Below are positions 23,176-32,977 of a DNA stretch of 64,000 bases, in pieces; position 1 is the first letter of the stretch, and every line of letters starts with the position of its first letter. The DNA lies in NCBI RefSeq assembly GCF_004216565.1, contig NZ_SGWV01000011.1, forward strand, positions 372,001 through 436,000. Reading direction: 5' to 3'. Below the pieces are notes generated by a model. That model ran no database searches. It was not told where the DNA came from and was given only the letters and a program-made list of their open reading frames with translations. Source of the stretch: Sphaerotilus mobilis (lineage in GTDB: Bacteria; Pseudomonadota; Gammaproteobacteria; Burkholderiales; Burkholderiaceae_C). Both the position numbers and the translations under genes were made by a program.

Positions 23176-24039
23176 TCAGCCTTCGACGTTGTCGATCAGT
23201 CGGGTCGCCCCCAAACGCGCCGCGCCCAGGGCCACCAGCGGGATGCCGGCAGCCCGTTCGGCGGCGTCCGGCGCCTGCAGGTCGGTGCGGCGGCGCACGG
23301 TGAGGTAGTCGGGCGCCCAGCCCTGCACGGCCAGCGCGGCGTGGGCTTCGGCCTCGATCACCGCGAGGTCGGCCGCCGCGCCGTCGCGCCGCACCCGTTC
23401 GAGCAGGCCACGCAGCGCAGCGGACAGCTGCAGCGCCTGGGTGCGTTCGGCATCGCTCAGGTAGCCGTTGCGCGAGGACAGCGCCAGGCCCTGTTCGCTG
23501 CGGCGGGTCTCGCCGGCGATCACCTCGATGGGCAGCGCGAACTGCTCGACCATCCGGCGCAGCACCATCAGCTGCTGGTAGTCCTTCTTGCCAAAGATCG
23601 CCAGCTGCGGCTGCACGATGGTGAAGAGCTTCATGACGATGGTGCAGACCCCCGTGAAGAAGCCGGGCCGGAAACGGCCTTCGAGCAACTCGGCCAGGGC
23701 CGGATCGGGCAGGACCTGGTAGGTCTGCGGCTGCGGGTACATCTCGCGTTCGTCAGGCGCGAAGACCAGGTCGCAGCCCACGCCAGCCAGCAACTCGGCA
23801 TCGCGCGCCAGCGTGCGCGGGTAGCGGTCGAAGTCCTCGTGCGGCGCGAACTGCAGCCGGTTGACGAAGATGCTCGCGGCCACCGTGCCGGCCGCGCCGA
23901 CCCGCTCGCGGGCCTGACGGACCAGCGCCAGGTGGCCGTCGTGCAAGTTGCCCATGGTGGGGACCAGCGCCACGTCGTTGGGCAGCGCCCGGGCCTTCAG
24001 GACTTGCCGCAACTCGGCGATGGTGTGGACGATCTGCAT
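23176..24039 (-). CDS. panC: Pantothenate synthetase
   Basis: A 287-residue enzyme joining pantoate and beta-alanine with ATP to make pantothenate, the coenzyme A precursor. It has [14 protein letters not shown] (the HIGH-like nucleotide motif), [48 protein letters not shown] and SSRNGYLS. The FVNR where most members have FVNP is a mild departure. The ATG at 24039 precedes the conserved [10 protein letters not shown]; the frame upstream is not conserved. It follows panB by 31 bases, forming a panBC operon. Confidence 0.97.
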   Translation of the reverse strand: MQIVHTIAELRQVLKARALPNDVALVPTMGNLHDGHLALVRQARERVGAAGTVAASIFVNRLQFAPHEDFDRYPRTLARDAELLAGVGCDLVFAPDEREMYPQPQTYQVLPDPALAELLEGRFRPGFFTGVCTIVMKLFTIVQPQLAIFGKKDYQQLMVLRRMVEQFALPIEVIAGETRRSEQGLALSSRNGYLSDAERTQALQLSAALRGLLERVRRDGAAADLAVIEAEAHAALAVQGWAPDYLTVRRRTDLQAPDAAERAAGIPLVALGAARLGATRLIDNVEG

Positions 24040-24070
24040 GGGGTACTTCTGGACGGATGAGGCCGGGCGC

Positions 24071-24943
24071 TCAGGCCGCGCTGCCGTAGGCATGGGCGAC
24101 CGGATCGGGGAACTGGCCCGCCTTGACCGCCGCCACATAGGCCGCGAGGGCCACGTCGGTGGCCACCGCCGCGCCGGTCTGCTCGTCGCGGGCGAAGTTG
24201 CGCACGAAGCGGGGCAGCTTGCCGCGTGTCAGACCCAGCATGTCGTGCAGCACCAGCACCTGCCCGGCGGTGCCGGGGCCAGCGCCGATGCCGATGGTCA
24301 TCATCTGCGGGTTGTCGGACTGCACCGCGCTGGCGACGTCCGAGGGCATCAGCTCCAGCACCATCATCGCGGCGCCGGCTTCGGCCAGTTCGCGGGCATG
24401 GGCCCGCAGCGTGGTGGCGCTGGCGGCGTCACGGCCCTGGATGCGGTAGCCGCCCAGCGCGTGCACGCTCTGCGGCGTCAGGCCGAGGTGGGCGCAGACC
24501 GGCACGCCGCGTTCGACCAGGAAGCGCACCGTCTCGGGCGTCCAGCCACCGCCTTCGAGCTTGACCATCTGCGCGCCGGCCTGCATCAGCGCGGCGCTGG
24601 CGGCCATGGCCTGGGCCGTGCCCTGCTGGTAGCTGGCAAACGGCAGATCGGCGATCAGCCAGGCGGCGCCACCCTGCAGGCCGCGGGCGACGCAACGCGT
24701 GTGGTAAGCCATCTCGTCGAGCGTGGTTGGCAGCGTGCTGGTGTGGCCCTGCACCACCATGCCCAGCGAATCGCCCACCAGCACGGCGTCGACGCCGGCC
24801 TCGTCGGCCAGCCGCGCATAGGTCGCGTCATAGGCCGTCAGCATGGCGATCTTCTCGCTGCGGGCCTGCATCGCGCGCAGGCTGTGCAAGGTCATCGGCT
24901 TGCGCGAACCCGCGTTGGCGGTGGGGAGGGCGTGGACGCTCAT
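24071..24943 (-). CDS. panB: 3-methyl-2-oxobutanoate hydroxymethyltransferase
   Basis: A 290-residue enzyme that adds a hydroxymethyl group from methylene-tetrahydrofolate to alpha-ketoisovalerate, giving ketopantoate. Motifs are [66 protein letters not shown] and [21 protein letters not shown]. The start at 24943 has GGAGAA about 6 bases upstream; a longer frame to 25090 is not conserved. A TAGAAT -10 box lies 84 bases upstream. Confidence 0.97.
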   Translation of the reverse strand: MSVHALPTANAGSRKPMTLHSLRAMQARSEKIAMLTAYDATYARLADEAGVDAVLVGDSLGMVVQGHTSTLPTTLDEMAYHTRCVARGLQGGAAWLIADLPFASYQQGTAQAMAASAALMQAGAQMVKLEGGGWTPETVRFLVERGVPVCAHLGLTPQSVHALGGYRIQGRDAASATTLRAHARELAEAGAAMMVLELMPSDVASAVQSDNPQMMTIGIGAGPGTAGQVLVLHDMLGLTRGKLPRFVRNFARDEQTGAAVATDVALAAYVAAVKAGQFPDPVAHAYGSAA

Positions 24944-25026
24944 GGTGTTCTCCTGCCGGCGGTGCGGGACCGCGCGGGGGCTCCTCGGTCGGTGGGTGCC
25001 CTCTCTTGGGGCGTCGGGCGCGGCGG

Positions 25027-25032
25027 ATTCTA
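25027..25032 (-). promoter_or_regulatory. TAGAAT -10 box upstream of panB
   Basis: GGCTAGAATC on the minus strand, 84 bases before the panB start. It shares the core CTAGAATC with four other gene upstream regions in this window (29621, 36411, 42286 and 43517). A GGGGTTTCC block lies about 30 bases further upstream. Read as a sigma-70 type -10 element; inferred from recurrence and position. Confidence 0.5.
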
Positions 25033-25107
25033 GCCATCGCCCGGGTTCATGTTGCAGTGCGGAAACCCCGCCGGTCGGCGTCTGCGGCAACGCCTTCGAG
25101 ACGGCCT

Positions 25108-25965
25108 TCAGCGACCCGCTTCGACACCCAGATCGTGCAGGAGTTCAAGCACCGTCTGCGCAGTCTCAAGCGGTTTTTCCATCGGATAGAGGTGGCTTCC
25201 CTCGATCCAGCGCAGGCGCTCGTGGACCAGCGCGCGGGTGGCGCTCAGGCCGACCTGGCGCACCTCGGTCGACTGGGTGCCGGCGATGAAGGCCGCCGGG
25301 CAGCGCAGCGGGTGGCGCCGCAGCATCGTCGCGAACTGGTGCGGCAGGGTGTCGTAGATGCGGGTCTCGACCCGCCGGTCGAAACGCAGCACGACGCCCG
25401 GTCCGTGCGGATCGCCGGCCGGCGCGGGCTCGGTGCCGGCGTCGACGTAGTCCTGCAGCACACCCGGCGCCCAGCGGGCGAAGGTGTGCTTGGCGGCGAA
25501 GTGTTCGAGGCACGCCTCGCTCGACGGCCAGTGCTGGCGCCGCCGGGCCGAGACCTTGCCTGGCGACACCCGCGAGATCAGCCGCGTTGCCTTGGCCACC
25601 TGCACGCTGTGGGCGCGCCAGCCGGTCAGCAGCGGCGAGTCCAGCAGCACCAGCGCCCGCACCAGCTCGGGCCGGCGCGAGGCCGCCATCAGGCTGACGA
25701 AGCCGCCCAGTGAATGGCCGACCAGCACGACCGGCGCGCGCTCGGCCTTGGGTCGGGCCGCCTGCAGCGCCGCGATGTGCTCGATCAGCTGATCGCGCAG
25801 GTGCGGCCAGTTGCTGGTGACCGGGTGACGCGGGTCGTGGCCGTAGCGGTCGACCGCATCGACCTGCCAGCCAGCCGCCCGCCATGGGCCGAACAAGGCG
25901 CGGTAGGTGCCTCCGGGAAAGCCGTTGCCGTGGCTGAAGACCAGCGTGTCGACCGGCGTGTCCAT
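25108..25965 (-). CDS. Alpha/beta-fold hydrolase
   Basis: A 285-residue cytoplasmic alpha/beta hydrolase. The oxyanion and early strand motif is [13 protein letters not shown], the nucleophile elbow GHSLGG has Ser about residue 85, and the likely catalytic His is in [11 protein letters not shown] near residue 265. The Asp is probably in the strand before it (FIAGTQSTE is unusual in lacking an obvious Asp). The substrate is unknown; lipase, esterase and epoxide-hydrolase-like roles are all possible. It starts 1 base after the Anbu-type gene and is probably co-transcribed with it and mutS. Confidence 0.85.
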   Translation of the reverse strand: MDTPVDTLVFSHGNGFPGGTYRALFGPWRAAGWQVDAVDRYGHDPRHPVTSNWPHLRDQLIEHIAALQAARPKAERAPVVLVGHSLGGFVSLMAASRRPELVRALVLLDSPLLTGWRAHSVQVAKATRLISRVSPGKVSARRRQHWPSSEACLEHFAAKHTFARWAPGVLQDYVDAGTEPAPAGDPHGPGVVLRFDRRVETRIYDTLPHQFATMLRRHPLRCPAAFIAGTQSTEVRQVGLSATRALVHERLRWIEGSHLYPMEKPLETAQTVLELLHDLGVEAGR

Positions 25966-25966
25966 C

Positions 25967-26794
25967 TCAGACGATCTTCTCGCCCGCGTGGCCGATCTTC
26001 TTCATCGGCTCGTGGCGGTCGGAGCCAACCATCAGCGGGTGGTTGGCGTCACCACCATCCCAGACCGGGTCGTCGATGCCCTCGAACACCTCGCGCAGGC
26101 GCTGGCCCCAGGTCTCGTGGATCATCTTGAAATAGGGGTTGCGCTCGTCGATGCAGACGACCTGATCGGCCTGCAGGCTGTTGGCGCGGTAGACCAGCAG
26201 GTCCAGCGGCAGGCCCACGCTGAGGTTGGACTTGAGCGTCGAATCCATCGACACCAGCGCGCACTTGGCCGCCTCGTCCAGCGGCGTGTGCGGCGTCAGC
26301 ACGCGGTCCAGGATGGGCTTGCCGTATTTGCTCTCGCCGATCTGGAAGAAGCAGGTCTCGCGCGTGGCCTCGATGAAGTTGCCGGCCGAATAGACCAGGA
26401 ACAGCCGCATCGCTTCGTCGCCGATCTGGCCGCCCAGGATGAAGCTGGCCACGAAGTCGATGCCAGCTTGCTTGAGCGACGGGCCGTCCTGCTGGTAGAC
26501 CCGCCGCACGGCCGAGCCGAGCACACGGGCGACGTCGAACATGCTCTTGGCGTTCCAGATGCTGATGGGCTCCTCGCCCTCGGCGCCGGGGATCTTCTCG
26601 ACCTGCAGGATCTCGCGCACCGACTGCGAGATGCTCAGGTTGCCCGCCGACAGCAGGCACATGAAGCGGTCGCCCGGCTTCTCGTAGACGATCATCTTGC
26701 GGAAGGTGGAGATCGCGTCCAGGCCCGCGTTGGTGCGCGAGTCCGACAGGAAGACGAGGCCGGCGTTGAGCCGGAGTCCGATGCAATAGGTCAT
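25967..26794 (-). CDS. Anbu-type proteasome-like peptidase
   Basis: A 275-residue member of the proteasome beta-subunit superfamily in the Anbu (ancestral beta subunit) group. The protein begins MTYCIGLRLNAGLVFLSDSR: after removal of Met the Thr becomes residue 1, the classical N-terminal nucleophile, with Asp17 in SDSR and a Lys at 32 (FRKM) matching the catalytic Asp17/Lys33 positions. No propeptide is present, which is typical of Anbu and unlike HslV. Anbu usually travels with an alpha-E protein, a transglutaminase-like protein and an ATP-grasp protein; none of these is near here, where the neighbours are mutS and a hydrolase. Its substrates are unknown. Confidence 0.88.
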   Translation of the reverse strand: MTYCIGLRLNAGLVFLSDSRTNAGLDAISTFRKMIVYEKPGDRFMCLLSAGNLSISQSVREILQVEKIPGAEGEEPISIWNAKSMFDVARVLGSAVRRVYQQDGPSLKQAGIDFVASFILGGQIGDEAMRLFLVYSAGNFIEATRETCFFQIGESKYGKPILDRVLTPHTPLDEAAKCALVSMDSTLKSNLSVGLPLDLLVYRANSLQADQVVCIDERNPYFKMIHETWGQRLREVFEGIDDPVWDGGDANHPLMVGSDRHEPMKKIGHAGEKIV

Positions 26795-26821
26795 GGCGTC
26801 AGTGTGGCTGAGGTTCGGTGA

Positions 26822-29572
26822 TCAGGGGTGCGTGGTGGCCCGTGCATCGGCACGCAGCTGGCGCAGCTCGTAGAGACGGGCCAGCGCCTCGCGCGGGCTC
26901 ATCTGGTCGGGGTCGGTCTGGTCCAGCGCGGCCAGCAGCCGGGCCAGCGGTGGGTCCAGGGGCGGATCGGATCGGGCGGGTGCGGCATCCACGTCCTCGT
27001 CGATGTCGTCGACCTCATCGGGCGCCGCTGCGACGGGTGCGGTGAACAGGTCGATCTGGGCCTCCCCGGCCTGCTGCTGCGATTCGAGCTGCTCCAGCGC
27101 CGCGCGCGCCTGCCGCAGCACCGCGCCGGGCATGCCGGCCAGGCGCGCGACCTGCACGCCGTAGCTGCGGCTGGCCGGGCCGGCCTCGATGGCGTGCAGG
27201 AAGACGATGTCCTCGCCGCTCTCGACCGCCGAGACGTGGCAGTTCAGCGCGTGGCGGTGCCGGGTCGGGAACTCGGTCAGCTCGAAGTAGTGGGTCGCAA
27301 ACAGCGTGAAGGAGCGGTTGCGGTCATGCAGGTGGCTGGCGATCGCGCCGGCCAGTGCGAGGCCGTCGAAGGTTGACGTGCCGCGGCCGATCTCGTCCAT
27401 CAGCACGAGCGAGTGTTCGGTGGCGGCATGCAGGATGGCGCTGGCCTCGGTCATCTCCAGCATGAAGGTCGACTGGGCATTGGCCAGGTCGTCGGCCGCG
27501 CCGATGCGGGTGTGGATCGCATCGATCGGCCCGAGCCGGCAACGCGAGGCCGGCACATGCGAGCCGATCGCCGCGAGCAGCGCGATCACCGCGACCTGGC
27601 GCATGAAGGTGCTCTTGCCGCCCATGTTCGGGCCGGTCACGACCAGCATGCGCCGGCTGCTGTCGAGCCGGCAGTCGTTGGCGATGAAGTTGCCGCCACC
27701 GGTCTGCGCCAGCCGCGCCTCGACCACCGGATGGCGGCCTTGCGTGATCTCGATGCAAGGGTGCGTGACGAACTCCGGCGCGCACCAGCCCAGCGTCGTG
27801 GAGCGCTCGGCCAGCGCGGCCAGCACGTCCAGCGTCGCCAGCGCCCGACCCAGCTCGGACAGCGCCACCAGATGCGGCATCAGCTGATCGAGCAGTTGCT
27901 CGTAGAGCCACTTCTCGCGCGCCAGCGCCCGTTCCTGGGCCGACAGCGCCTTGTCCTCGAAGGCCTTCAGCTCGGGCGTGATGTAGCGCTCGGCGTTCTT
28001 CAGCGTCTGGCGGCGCTGGTAGCGCGTGGGCACCTTGTCGATCTGGCCTTGCGTGACCTCGATGTAGAAGCCATGCACCTTGTTGAACTGCACCCGCAGG
28101 TTGCCGATACCGGTGGCGGCGCGCTCGCGCACCTCCAGGTCGATCAGGAAGGCGTCGCAGTTGGTGCTGATGGCGCGCAGCTCGTCCAGATCGGCATCGA
28201 GGCCGGGCGCGATCACGCCCCCGTCGCGCAGCAGCACGGCAGGCTCCTCGGCGATGGCGGCGGCCAGCTGCGCGGCGATCGCCGCATCCGGTTGCAATGC
28301 CTCGTGCAGGGCGGCCAGCAGCGGAGCCCCATCGGGCACCACCGCGCGCAGGGCGGGCAGGCGCTGCAGCGTCTCGCGCAGGCCGGCGAGCTCGCGCGGG
28401 CGGATCTGGCGCAAGGCCAGCCGGGCGGCGATGCGCTGCACATCGCTGACCTCGCGCAGGGCATCGCGCAGCGGCTCGGCGGCGCGCGCCTCGATCAGCA
28501 CGGCCAGCGCGGCCAGGCGCTCGCGCGCGTCGCGCCGGTCGCGCTTCGGGTGGGTCAGCCACTCGCGCAGCAGCCGGCTGCCCATGCCGGTGTGACAGCT
28601 GTCCAGCAAGGACAAGAGCGTCGGCGCGCGCTCGCCGCGCAGCGTCTCGGTCAGCTCCAGGTTGCGGTGCGTGGCCGGCGGCAGTTCCAGCAGCTCGCTG
28701 GCCCGTTCGACCACCAGCCGGTTGACGTGGGCCAGCGCGCGTCCTTGCGTGTGCTCGGCAAAGCTCAGCAGCGCGGCGGCGGCGGCGTGGGCATGGTCCA
28801 GGTCCTGCGCGTTGACACCGGCCAGGTGCGCGACCTTGAGCTGCTCGCGCAGCTTGCGCGCGCCCAGGGCCGTGTCGAACTGCCAGCCCGGCCGGCGCGT
28901 CAGCGGCACGCCCGCGTTCAGCAGCGCGGCCGGCAGCTTGCCGCCGTCGGATTCCGCGTCGCGGTCGGCGCTCACCAGCACCTCGGCCGGCCGCAGCCGC
29001 GCCAGCCAGGCGGGCAACTCGGCCGCACTGCATTCGGTCAGGCCCAGTTGCCCACTGGCGAGCGCCAGCCAGGCCAGGCCGTAGACCGCTTGTCCGCCCG
29101 TGCCCTTGGCAGGCGCCAGCGCCAGCAGCCGGTTCTCCTCGCGTTCGGCCAGCAACTCCGTGTCGGTGACGGTGCCCGGCGTGACCACCCGTACCACCTT
29201 GCGCTCGACCGGCCCCTTGGCCGCGCCGACCTCGCCAACCTGCTCGGCGATCGCCACCGACACGCCCAGCCGGATCAGCTTGGCGAGATAGCTCTCCAGC
29301 GCATGCACCGGCACACCGGCCATGACCACCGGCTCGCCATTGCTCTGCCCGCGCGTCGTCAGCGTGATGTCCAGCAGGCGGTGCGCGCTGCGGGCGTCCT
29401 CGTAGAACACCTCGTAGAAATCGCCCATCCGGTAGAGCACCAGCGTGTCCGGGAACTCGGCCTTGATGCGCAGGTACTGCGCCATCATGGGCGTGTGGCC
29501 GGAGAAGTCCGTCGTAACAGCACCCGTGGCGGGTGGGCTGACGGCAGAAGGTGGACGGGAATCGGCGGACAT
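26822..29572 (-). CDS. mutS: DNA mismatch repair protein MutS
   Basis: A 916-residue mismatch recognition ATPase. The mismatch-binding Phe-x-Glu is at 52-54 ([11 protein letters not shown]), the Walker A is [13 protein letters not shown], the signature [12 protein letters not shown] supplies the Walker B region, and [10 protein letters not shown] completes the ATPase core. The C-terminal 90 residues include an acidic stretch ([14 protein letters not shown]) before a short tetramerisation-like end ([14 protein letters not shown]), somewhat longer than the 853-residue E. coli protein. An in-frame Met at residue 29-30 is a less likely start. It is divergent from the nitroreductase gene across 62 bases. 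Confidence 0.98.
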   Translation of the reverse strand: MSADSRPPSAVSPPATGAVTTDFSGHTPMMAQYLRIKAEFPDTLVLYRMGDFYEVFYEDARSAHRLLDITLTTRGQSNGEPVVMAGVPVHALESYLAKLIRLGVSVAIAEQVGEVGAAKGPVERKVVRVVTPGTVTDTELLAEREENRLLALAPAKGTGGQAVYGLAWLALASGQLGLTECSAAELPAWLARLRPAEVLVSADRDAESDGGKLPAALLNAGVPLTRRPGWQFDTALGARKLREQLKVAHLAGVNAQDLDHAHAAAAALLSFAEHTQGRALAHVNRLVVERASELLELPPATHRNLELTETLRGERAPTLLSLLDSCHTGMGSRLLREWLTHPKRDRRDARERLAALAVLIEARAAEPLRDALREVSDVQRIAARLALRQIRPRELAGLRETLQRLPALRAVVPDGAPLLAALHEALQPDAAIAAQLAAAIAEEPAVLLRDGGVIAPGLDADLDELRAISTNCDAFLIDLEVRERAATGIGNLRVQFNKVHGFYIEVTQGQIDKVPTRYQRRQTLKNAERYITPELKAFEDKALSAQERALAREKWLYEQLLDQLMPHLVALSELGRALATLDVLAALAERSTTLGWCAPEFVTHPCIEITQGRHPVVEARLAQTGGGNFIANDCRLDSSRRMLVVTGPNMGGKSTFMRQVAVIALLAAIGSHVPASRCRLGPIDAIHTRIGAADDLANAQSTFMLEMTEASAILHAATEHSLVLMDEIGRGTSTFDGLALAGAIASHLHDRNRSFTLFATHYFELTEFPTRHRHALNCHVSAVESGEDIVFLHAIEAGPASRSYGVQVARLAGMPGAVLRQARAALEQLESQQQAGEAQIDLFTAPVAAAPDEVDDIDEDVDAAPARSDPPLDPPLARLLAALDQTDPDQMSPREALARLYELRQLRADARATTHP

Positions 29573-29620
29573 CGGCGGGCCGTGGCGGGGAAAGCCCGCT
29601 ATTAGACAGGACCGCCTTCC

Positions 29621-29626
29621 TAGAAT
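29621..29626 (+). promoter_or_regulatory. TAGAAT -10 box immediately before nitroreductase start
   Basis: CTTCCTAGAATC with TAGAAT ending 8 bases before the ATG at 29635. Transcription would start at or within a couple of bases of the start codon, and no ribosome site is visible, so a leaderless transcript is likely. A GGGGAAAGCCC block at 29587-29597 precedes it, as also seen upstream of dctP. On the opposite strand TCTAAT at 29601-29606 may serve mutS. Confidence 0.55.
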
Positions 29627-29634
29627 CGCCGCCC

Positions 29635-30309
29635 ATGACGGTCACCCCCGCCCTCGACCTGTTGCGCTCGCGCCGCTCCATCCGCGCTTTCTTGCCCACC
29701 GCCGTCCCCGACGAGACCCTGCATGCCTTGCTGCGGCTGGCCCGTCAGGCGCCCAGTGGCGCCAACCTGCAGCCGGGCGAGTTCATCGCGGTGCGCGGGG
29801 CGGTGCGAGAGCGCTTGAGCGAGCGCCTGACCCAGGCTTGGCGAGACGCTGAGCCGGCGCGGGAGGACTACAGCTATTTCCCGCAGCCCATGCCCAAGGC
29901 CTTGCGCCGTCGCCAGGTTGCTGCGGCGCAGGCGCTCTATGGCGCGATCGGCGTCGGTCGTGAGGACCGGGTCGGGCGCGATGCCCAGTTCGGTCGCAAC
30001 TTCCGCTTCTTCGACGCGCCGGTGGCGCTCATCGTCACGATCGAGCGCGGTCTTGGCACCGGCTGCTACATGGATCTCGGCATGGCCCTGCACGCGCTGA
30101 TGCAGGCCGCGCAGGCTTACGGTCTGGCCAGCTGCGCCATCGGCGCCATGGCCTCATGGCCGGACCTGATCCGTGCCGAGCTGGACCTGCCGGCGTCCTG
30201 CGCCATCGTCTGCGGCATGGCCATCGGCCACGCCGACCCGGACGCGGCGGTGAACCGGACGGTGACGGTGCGCGAGCCGCTGGAGAGCTACTTCCGCAGC
30301 ATCGGCTGA
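29635..30309 (+). CDS. Nitroreductase-family flavoprotein
   Basis: A 224-residue FMN-dependent oxidoreductase of the nitroreductase fold. The N-terminal RRSIRAFLP contributes the phosphate-binding arginines, [12 protein letters not shown] the isoalloxazine contacts, and the C-terminal half has [23 protein letters not shown] and an IGHADP segment. Enzymes of this group reduce nitroaromatics or quinones with NAD(P)H; the true substrate cannot be told. The start at 29635 is set by the promoter just upstream and by family length; a frame from 29551 is longer but unconserved. Confidence 0.87.
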   Translation: MTVTPALDLLRSRRSIRAFLPTAVPDETLHALLRLARQAPSGANLQPGEFIAVRGAVRERLSERLTQAWRDAEPAREDYSYFPQPMPKALRRRQVAAAQALYGAIGVGREDRVGRDAQFGRNFRFFDAPVALIVTIERGLGTGCYMDLGMALHALMQAAQAYGLASCAIGAMASWPDLIRAELDLPASCAIVCGMAIGHADPDAAVNRTVTVREPLESYFRSIG

Positions 30310-30324
30310 ATCGGCTGAGCCGGC

Positions 30325-31515
30325 TCAGACCCGCTCGACCAGCGCCGCCGCGCCCAGCCCGCCCGCCGCCGCGATCACGGCCAGACCAGTCGATCCCACG
30401 CGACCGTCGCGGCGCAGGTCCGCCAGGACACGCACCAGCGCGATCGCGCCCGAGGCGCCGATGGGATGACCTCGGGCGAGGCCACCGCCGTGGCGGTTCA
30501 AGGCCAGGGGATCGAGGCCCAGCGTTTGCGCCGTGGCGATCGCTTGCACGGCGAAGGCGTCGTGCAGCTCGATGACGTCGACGTGGCCGATGTCGGCGAT
30601 GCCGGCCTGCGCCAGGGCCGCGCGTGCGGCGGGCGCGGCGCTGCGCATGGGGCATTCGGGCGCGCCGCCGGTCATGACACCCGCGCGCCAGCGGGCTTGT
30701 GGGGTCAGGCCGAGGCGGGCACAGGCCGTGTCGCTCGCCAGCAGAACCAGTGCGGCGCCATCGGCCCGGGGGGCGACGCCGAGCAGGCCGGGGGCGTGTT
30801 CGAGGTCTGTGTCGGGCGTCGTGGTGGCCGCCGTGCCCAGCCCGGTGGCGCTGCGCCAGGCGGGTGGCATGCGGCCGGCGCGGGCCGCGTTGGTGGCGCG
30901 GGGGCAGGCATCGTGGGCCAGACCGGCGACGGGCACGATCTCATCGGCCAGGTCGGCGCGGCAGGCCAGGGCACGGCGGTGGCTTTCGGCGGCCCAGGCG
31001 TCCTGCCTGACGCGGTTGATGCGGGCCTCGCGTGCCCAGGCCGTGGCGGCGGCCAGCAGGTCGGGGTCGCGTTCGGGATCGGGCGCGAAGGCGGGGCGTT
31101 CGTAGGGCTGCGGTGCGGCATCCGGCCTGATCGGGCGGTGTGCGCGCATCGGCGCGCGGCTCCAGGCTTCGACGCCCCCGGTGATGACGACCTCGGCCTG
31201 ACCGCTGGCGATCAGGCTGGCGCCGAGCGTGATGGCATCCAGCCCGGCGTTGCACTGGCTGTCGAGGCTGAGGGCGCCGACCCGGTCGGGCAGGCCGGCG
31301 GCCAACGCCAGCAGTCGAGCCGGGTTGCCGCCAGCACCCAGCGCGTTGCCGATCAGCACCTGGTCGATGGCAGCGGCGTCGACACCCGCCTGCGCGAGCA
31401 AGGCGCGCAGCACCGGTGCGCCGAGTTCATGGGCCGACAGCGCCGCAAAGGCGCCGCCAACCGGCGCGACGGCGCTGCGGCAGGCCGCGACGATCAGGAC
31501 GTCGCGTGCAGCCAC
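30325..31515 (-). CDS. Thiolase-family protein with altered catalytic residues (YhfS-like)
   Basis: A 396-residue thiolase-fold protein using a GTG start at 31515 that overlaps the ligase gene by 22 bases; the frame upstream is antisense-like. The nucleophile region reads DSQCNAGLDAI with Cys88 present, and GGGLARGHPIGASGA supplies the His. However, the second catalytic Cys of ordinary thiolases (CxGGG near the C-terminus) is replaced in VIAAAGGLGAAALVE by Ala, and NEAF is replaced by HDAF as in SCP2-type thiolases. Claisen chemistry is therefore uncertain. It is the last gene of a bioM-bioN-bioY-ligase-thiolase run, paralleling Bacillus yhfU-yhfT-yhfS. Confidence 0.82.
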   Translation of the reverse strand: MAARDVLIVAACRSAVAPVGGAFAALSAHELGAPVLRALLAQAGVDAAAIDQVLIGNALGAGGNPARLLALAAGLPDRVGALSLDSQCNAGLDAITLGASLIASGQAEVVITGGVEAWSRAPMRAHRPIRPDAAPQPYERPAFAPDPERDPDLLAAATAWAREARINRVRQDAWAAESHRRALACRADLADEIVPVAGLAHDACPRATNAARAGRMPPAWRSATGLGTAATTTPDTDLEHAPGLLGVAPRADGAALVLLASDTACARLGLTPQARWRAGVMTGGAPECPMRSAAPAARAALAQAGIADIGHVDVIELHDAFAVQAIATAQTLGLDPLALNRHGGGLARGHPIGASGAIALVRVLADLRRDGRVGSTGLAVIAAAGGLGAAALVERV

Positions 31516-32954
31516 GGCGGCTCCGATCCTTCGGCCACATCGAGTGCGCGGGTCAGCGCGGCGTGGTCGGTCTTGCCGCTGCGGGTCTGCGGCCAGTGCG
31601 GCGCATCGGCGATCCACCAGCGGCGCGGTCGCTTGTAGCCTTCGAGCGTGTCGCGGCAGGCGGCGCTCAGGCGGGCGATCAGCGCGGCGCGGTCGCTCGC
31701 GCCGCGCGTCTCGTCGAGCATCAGCACGGCGACGACACGCTTGCCGCGCACGGCATCAGGCAGGCCCAGCACGGACGCGGCGGCGACGCCGGGCTGGGCC
31801 TCCAGCACGGCTTCAACCTCTTCGGGAAAGAGGTTCTTGCCTTGGGTGACGAGCATGCGGTTCTCGCGGCCGTGCAGCCAGAGTCGCCCGTGTTCATCGA
31901 GCCTGCCTTGATCGCGCACCGACAGCCAGTCGCCGCCCGCATCCGTCGTGCGCACCGCTGCAGTGACCGGATCGGGCGTGCCGACGTAGTCGCTGAACAG
32001 CATCGCGCTGCGCACATGGATGCGGCCCGGCGAGGTCGGGTCGTCAGCTTGCAGGCGGTCGCGGATCTCGATCTCGACGCCGTCGAAGGGCCGGCCGACC
32101 ACGGCGGCGGGCACGGCCACATCGGCCACCTGCCAGGCGATGAAGCTGGTTTCGGAGGCGCCGTAGAACTCGATCAGGCGGGCATTTGGGAACAGCGCCT
32201 GCAAGGCCGGCGTGTGGGAACGGGCCCAGGGCGCGCCGCTGATCAGCACCATCCGGGTGGCGGTGATCGGCGCGAGGGCGCGGCGCTGCGCCAGGTTCAA
32301 CAGCATCAGCAACTGGCTGGGCACGGCGACCAGCACGGTGGCCGCGCCGTCGGCCAAGGACGCCAGCGTGCGGGCCGCTGAATGGCGCTGCTGCACGAGG
32401 CTGCCGGCGCCGGTCCACAGGCCCAGCAACATGCCGAACAGGAACAGCGAATGCGAGACGCGCCCGGGCGCCAGCACGGTGCCGCAGACGTCGGGCCCGA
32501 AGGTGTCGACGCAGGCACGGAAGCTCTCGGTCCAGGACCGGTGGTGGCGCCGGAAGCCCTTGGGCTGGCCGGTGCTGCCGGAGGTGTAGCCGATGTAGAA
32601 GGGCGAGAAGGCGCCGTCCCCGGATGGCGCGGCGGGCAGGGCGGCGAGCTGTTGCACGACGGCATCGCGCACGGCGGTCGGCCAGTCCGGGTCGCCGACG
32701 GCGGCACAGCGTCCGCTGGCGATCGTGGCAAGCACGTCGACCAGCTGCTCGCGCGTCGAGGCGTCCGGGTTGATCAGGCGATGGCCGGGAGCGCCGATGG
32801 CATCGAGCATCGCGGCGCCGTCGCGGACGCGGGCCTGCAGCGTCGCGAAGTCGAGCGCACCGTGTTCATCGGCCAGCGCGAGCGCCTGCGGGCGTTGCGC
32901 GGCCCAGTGGGTCAGCGGGGCGTGGACCCGCTCGAAGGCCGGCAGTGGCGGCAT
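31494..32954 (-). CDS. Acyl-AMP/acyl-CoA ligase (YhfT-like)
   Basis: A 486-residue adenylate-forming enzyme. The P-loop-like A3 motif YTSGSTGQPKG is at residues 123-133, the A5 region EFYGASETSF near 265, the A7/A8 region WLHGRENRMLVTQGKNLFPEEVE near 355, and the catalytic A10 lysine in QTRSGKTDH close to the C-terminus. It activates a carboxylic acid as its adenylate, presumably then as the CoA thioester. It is short for a long-chain ligase (about 550). Its place 23 bases after bioY suggests a substrate linked with biotin or its precursor, by analogy with yhfT; that is inference. Confidence 0.86.
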   Translation of the reverse strand: MPPLPAFERVHAPLTHWAAQRPQALALADEHGALDFATLQARVRDGAAMLDAIGAPGHRLINPDASTREQLVDVLATIASGRCAAVGDPDWPTAVRDAVVQQLAALPAAPSGDGAFSPFYIGYTSGSTGQPKGFRRHHRSWTESFRACVDTFGPDVCGTVLAPGRVSHSLFLFGMLLGLWTGAGSLVQQRHSAARTLASLADGAATVLVAVPSQLLMLLNLAQRRALAPITATRMVLISGAPWARSHTPALQALFPNARLIEFYGASETSFIAWQVADVAVPAAVVGRPFDGVEIEIRDRLQADDPTSPGRIHVRSAMLFSDYVGTPDPVTAAVRTTDAGGDWLSVRDQGRLDEHGRLWLHGRENRMLVTQGKNLFPEEVEAVLEAQPGVAAASVLGLPDAVRGKRVVAVLMLDETRGASDRAALIARLSAACRDTLEGYKRPRRWWIADAPHWPQTRSGKTDHAALTRALDVAEGSEPPWLHATS

Positions 32955-32977
32955 GACGGCGGGTGCGCGCGCGCTTG

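Noticed and set aside
27413-29605. A 730-codon plus-strand open frame opposite mutS
   Set aside because: No recognisable motifs; MutS on the other strand is full length and intact.
31516-31617. Extending the thiolase gene to 31617
   Set aside because: The added 34 residues are unconserved and overlap the ligase coding end; the GTG at 31515 gives the family start.
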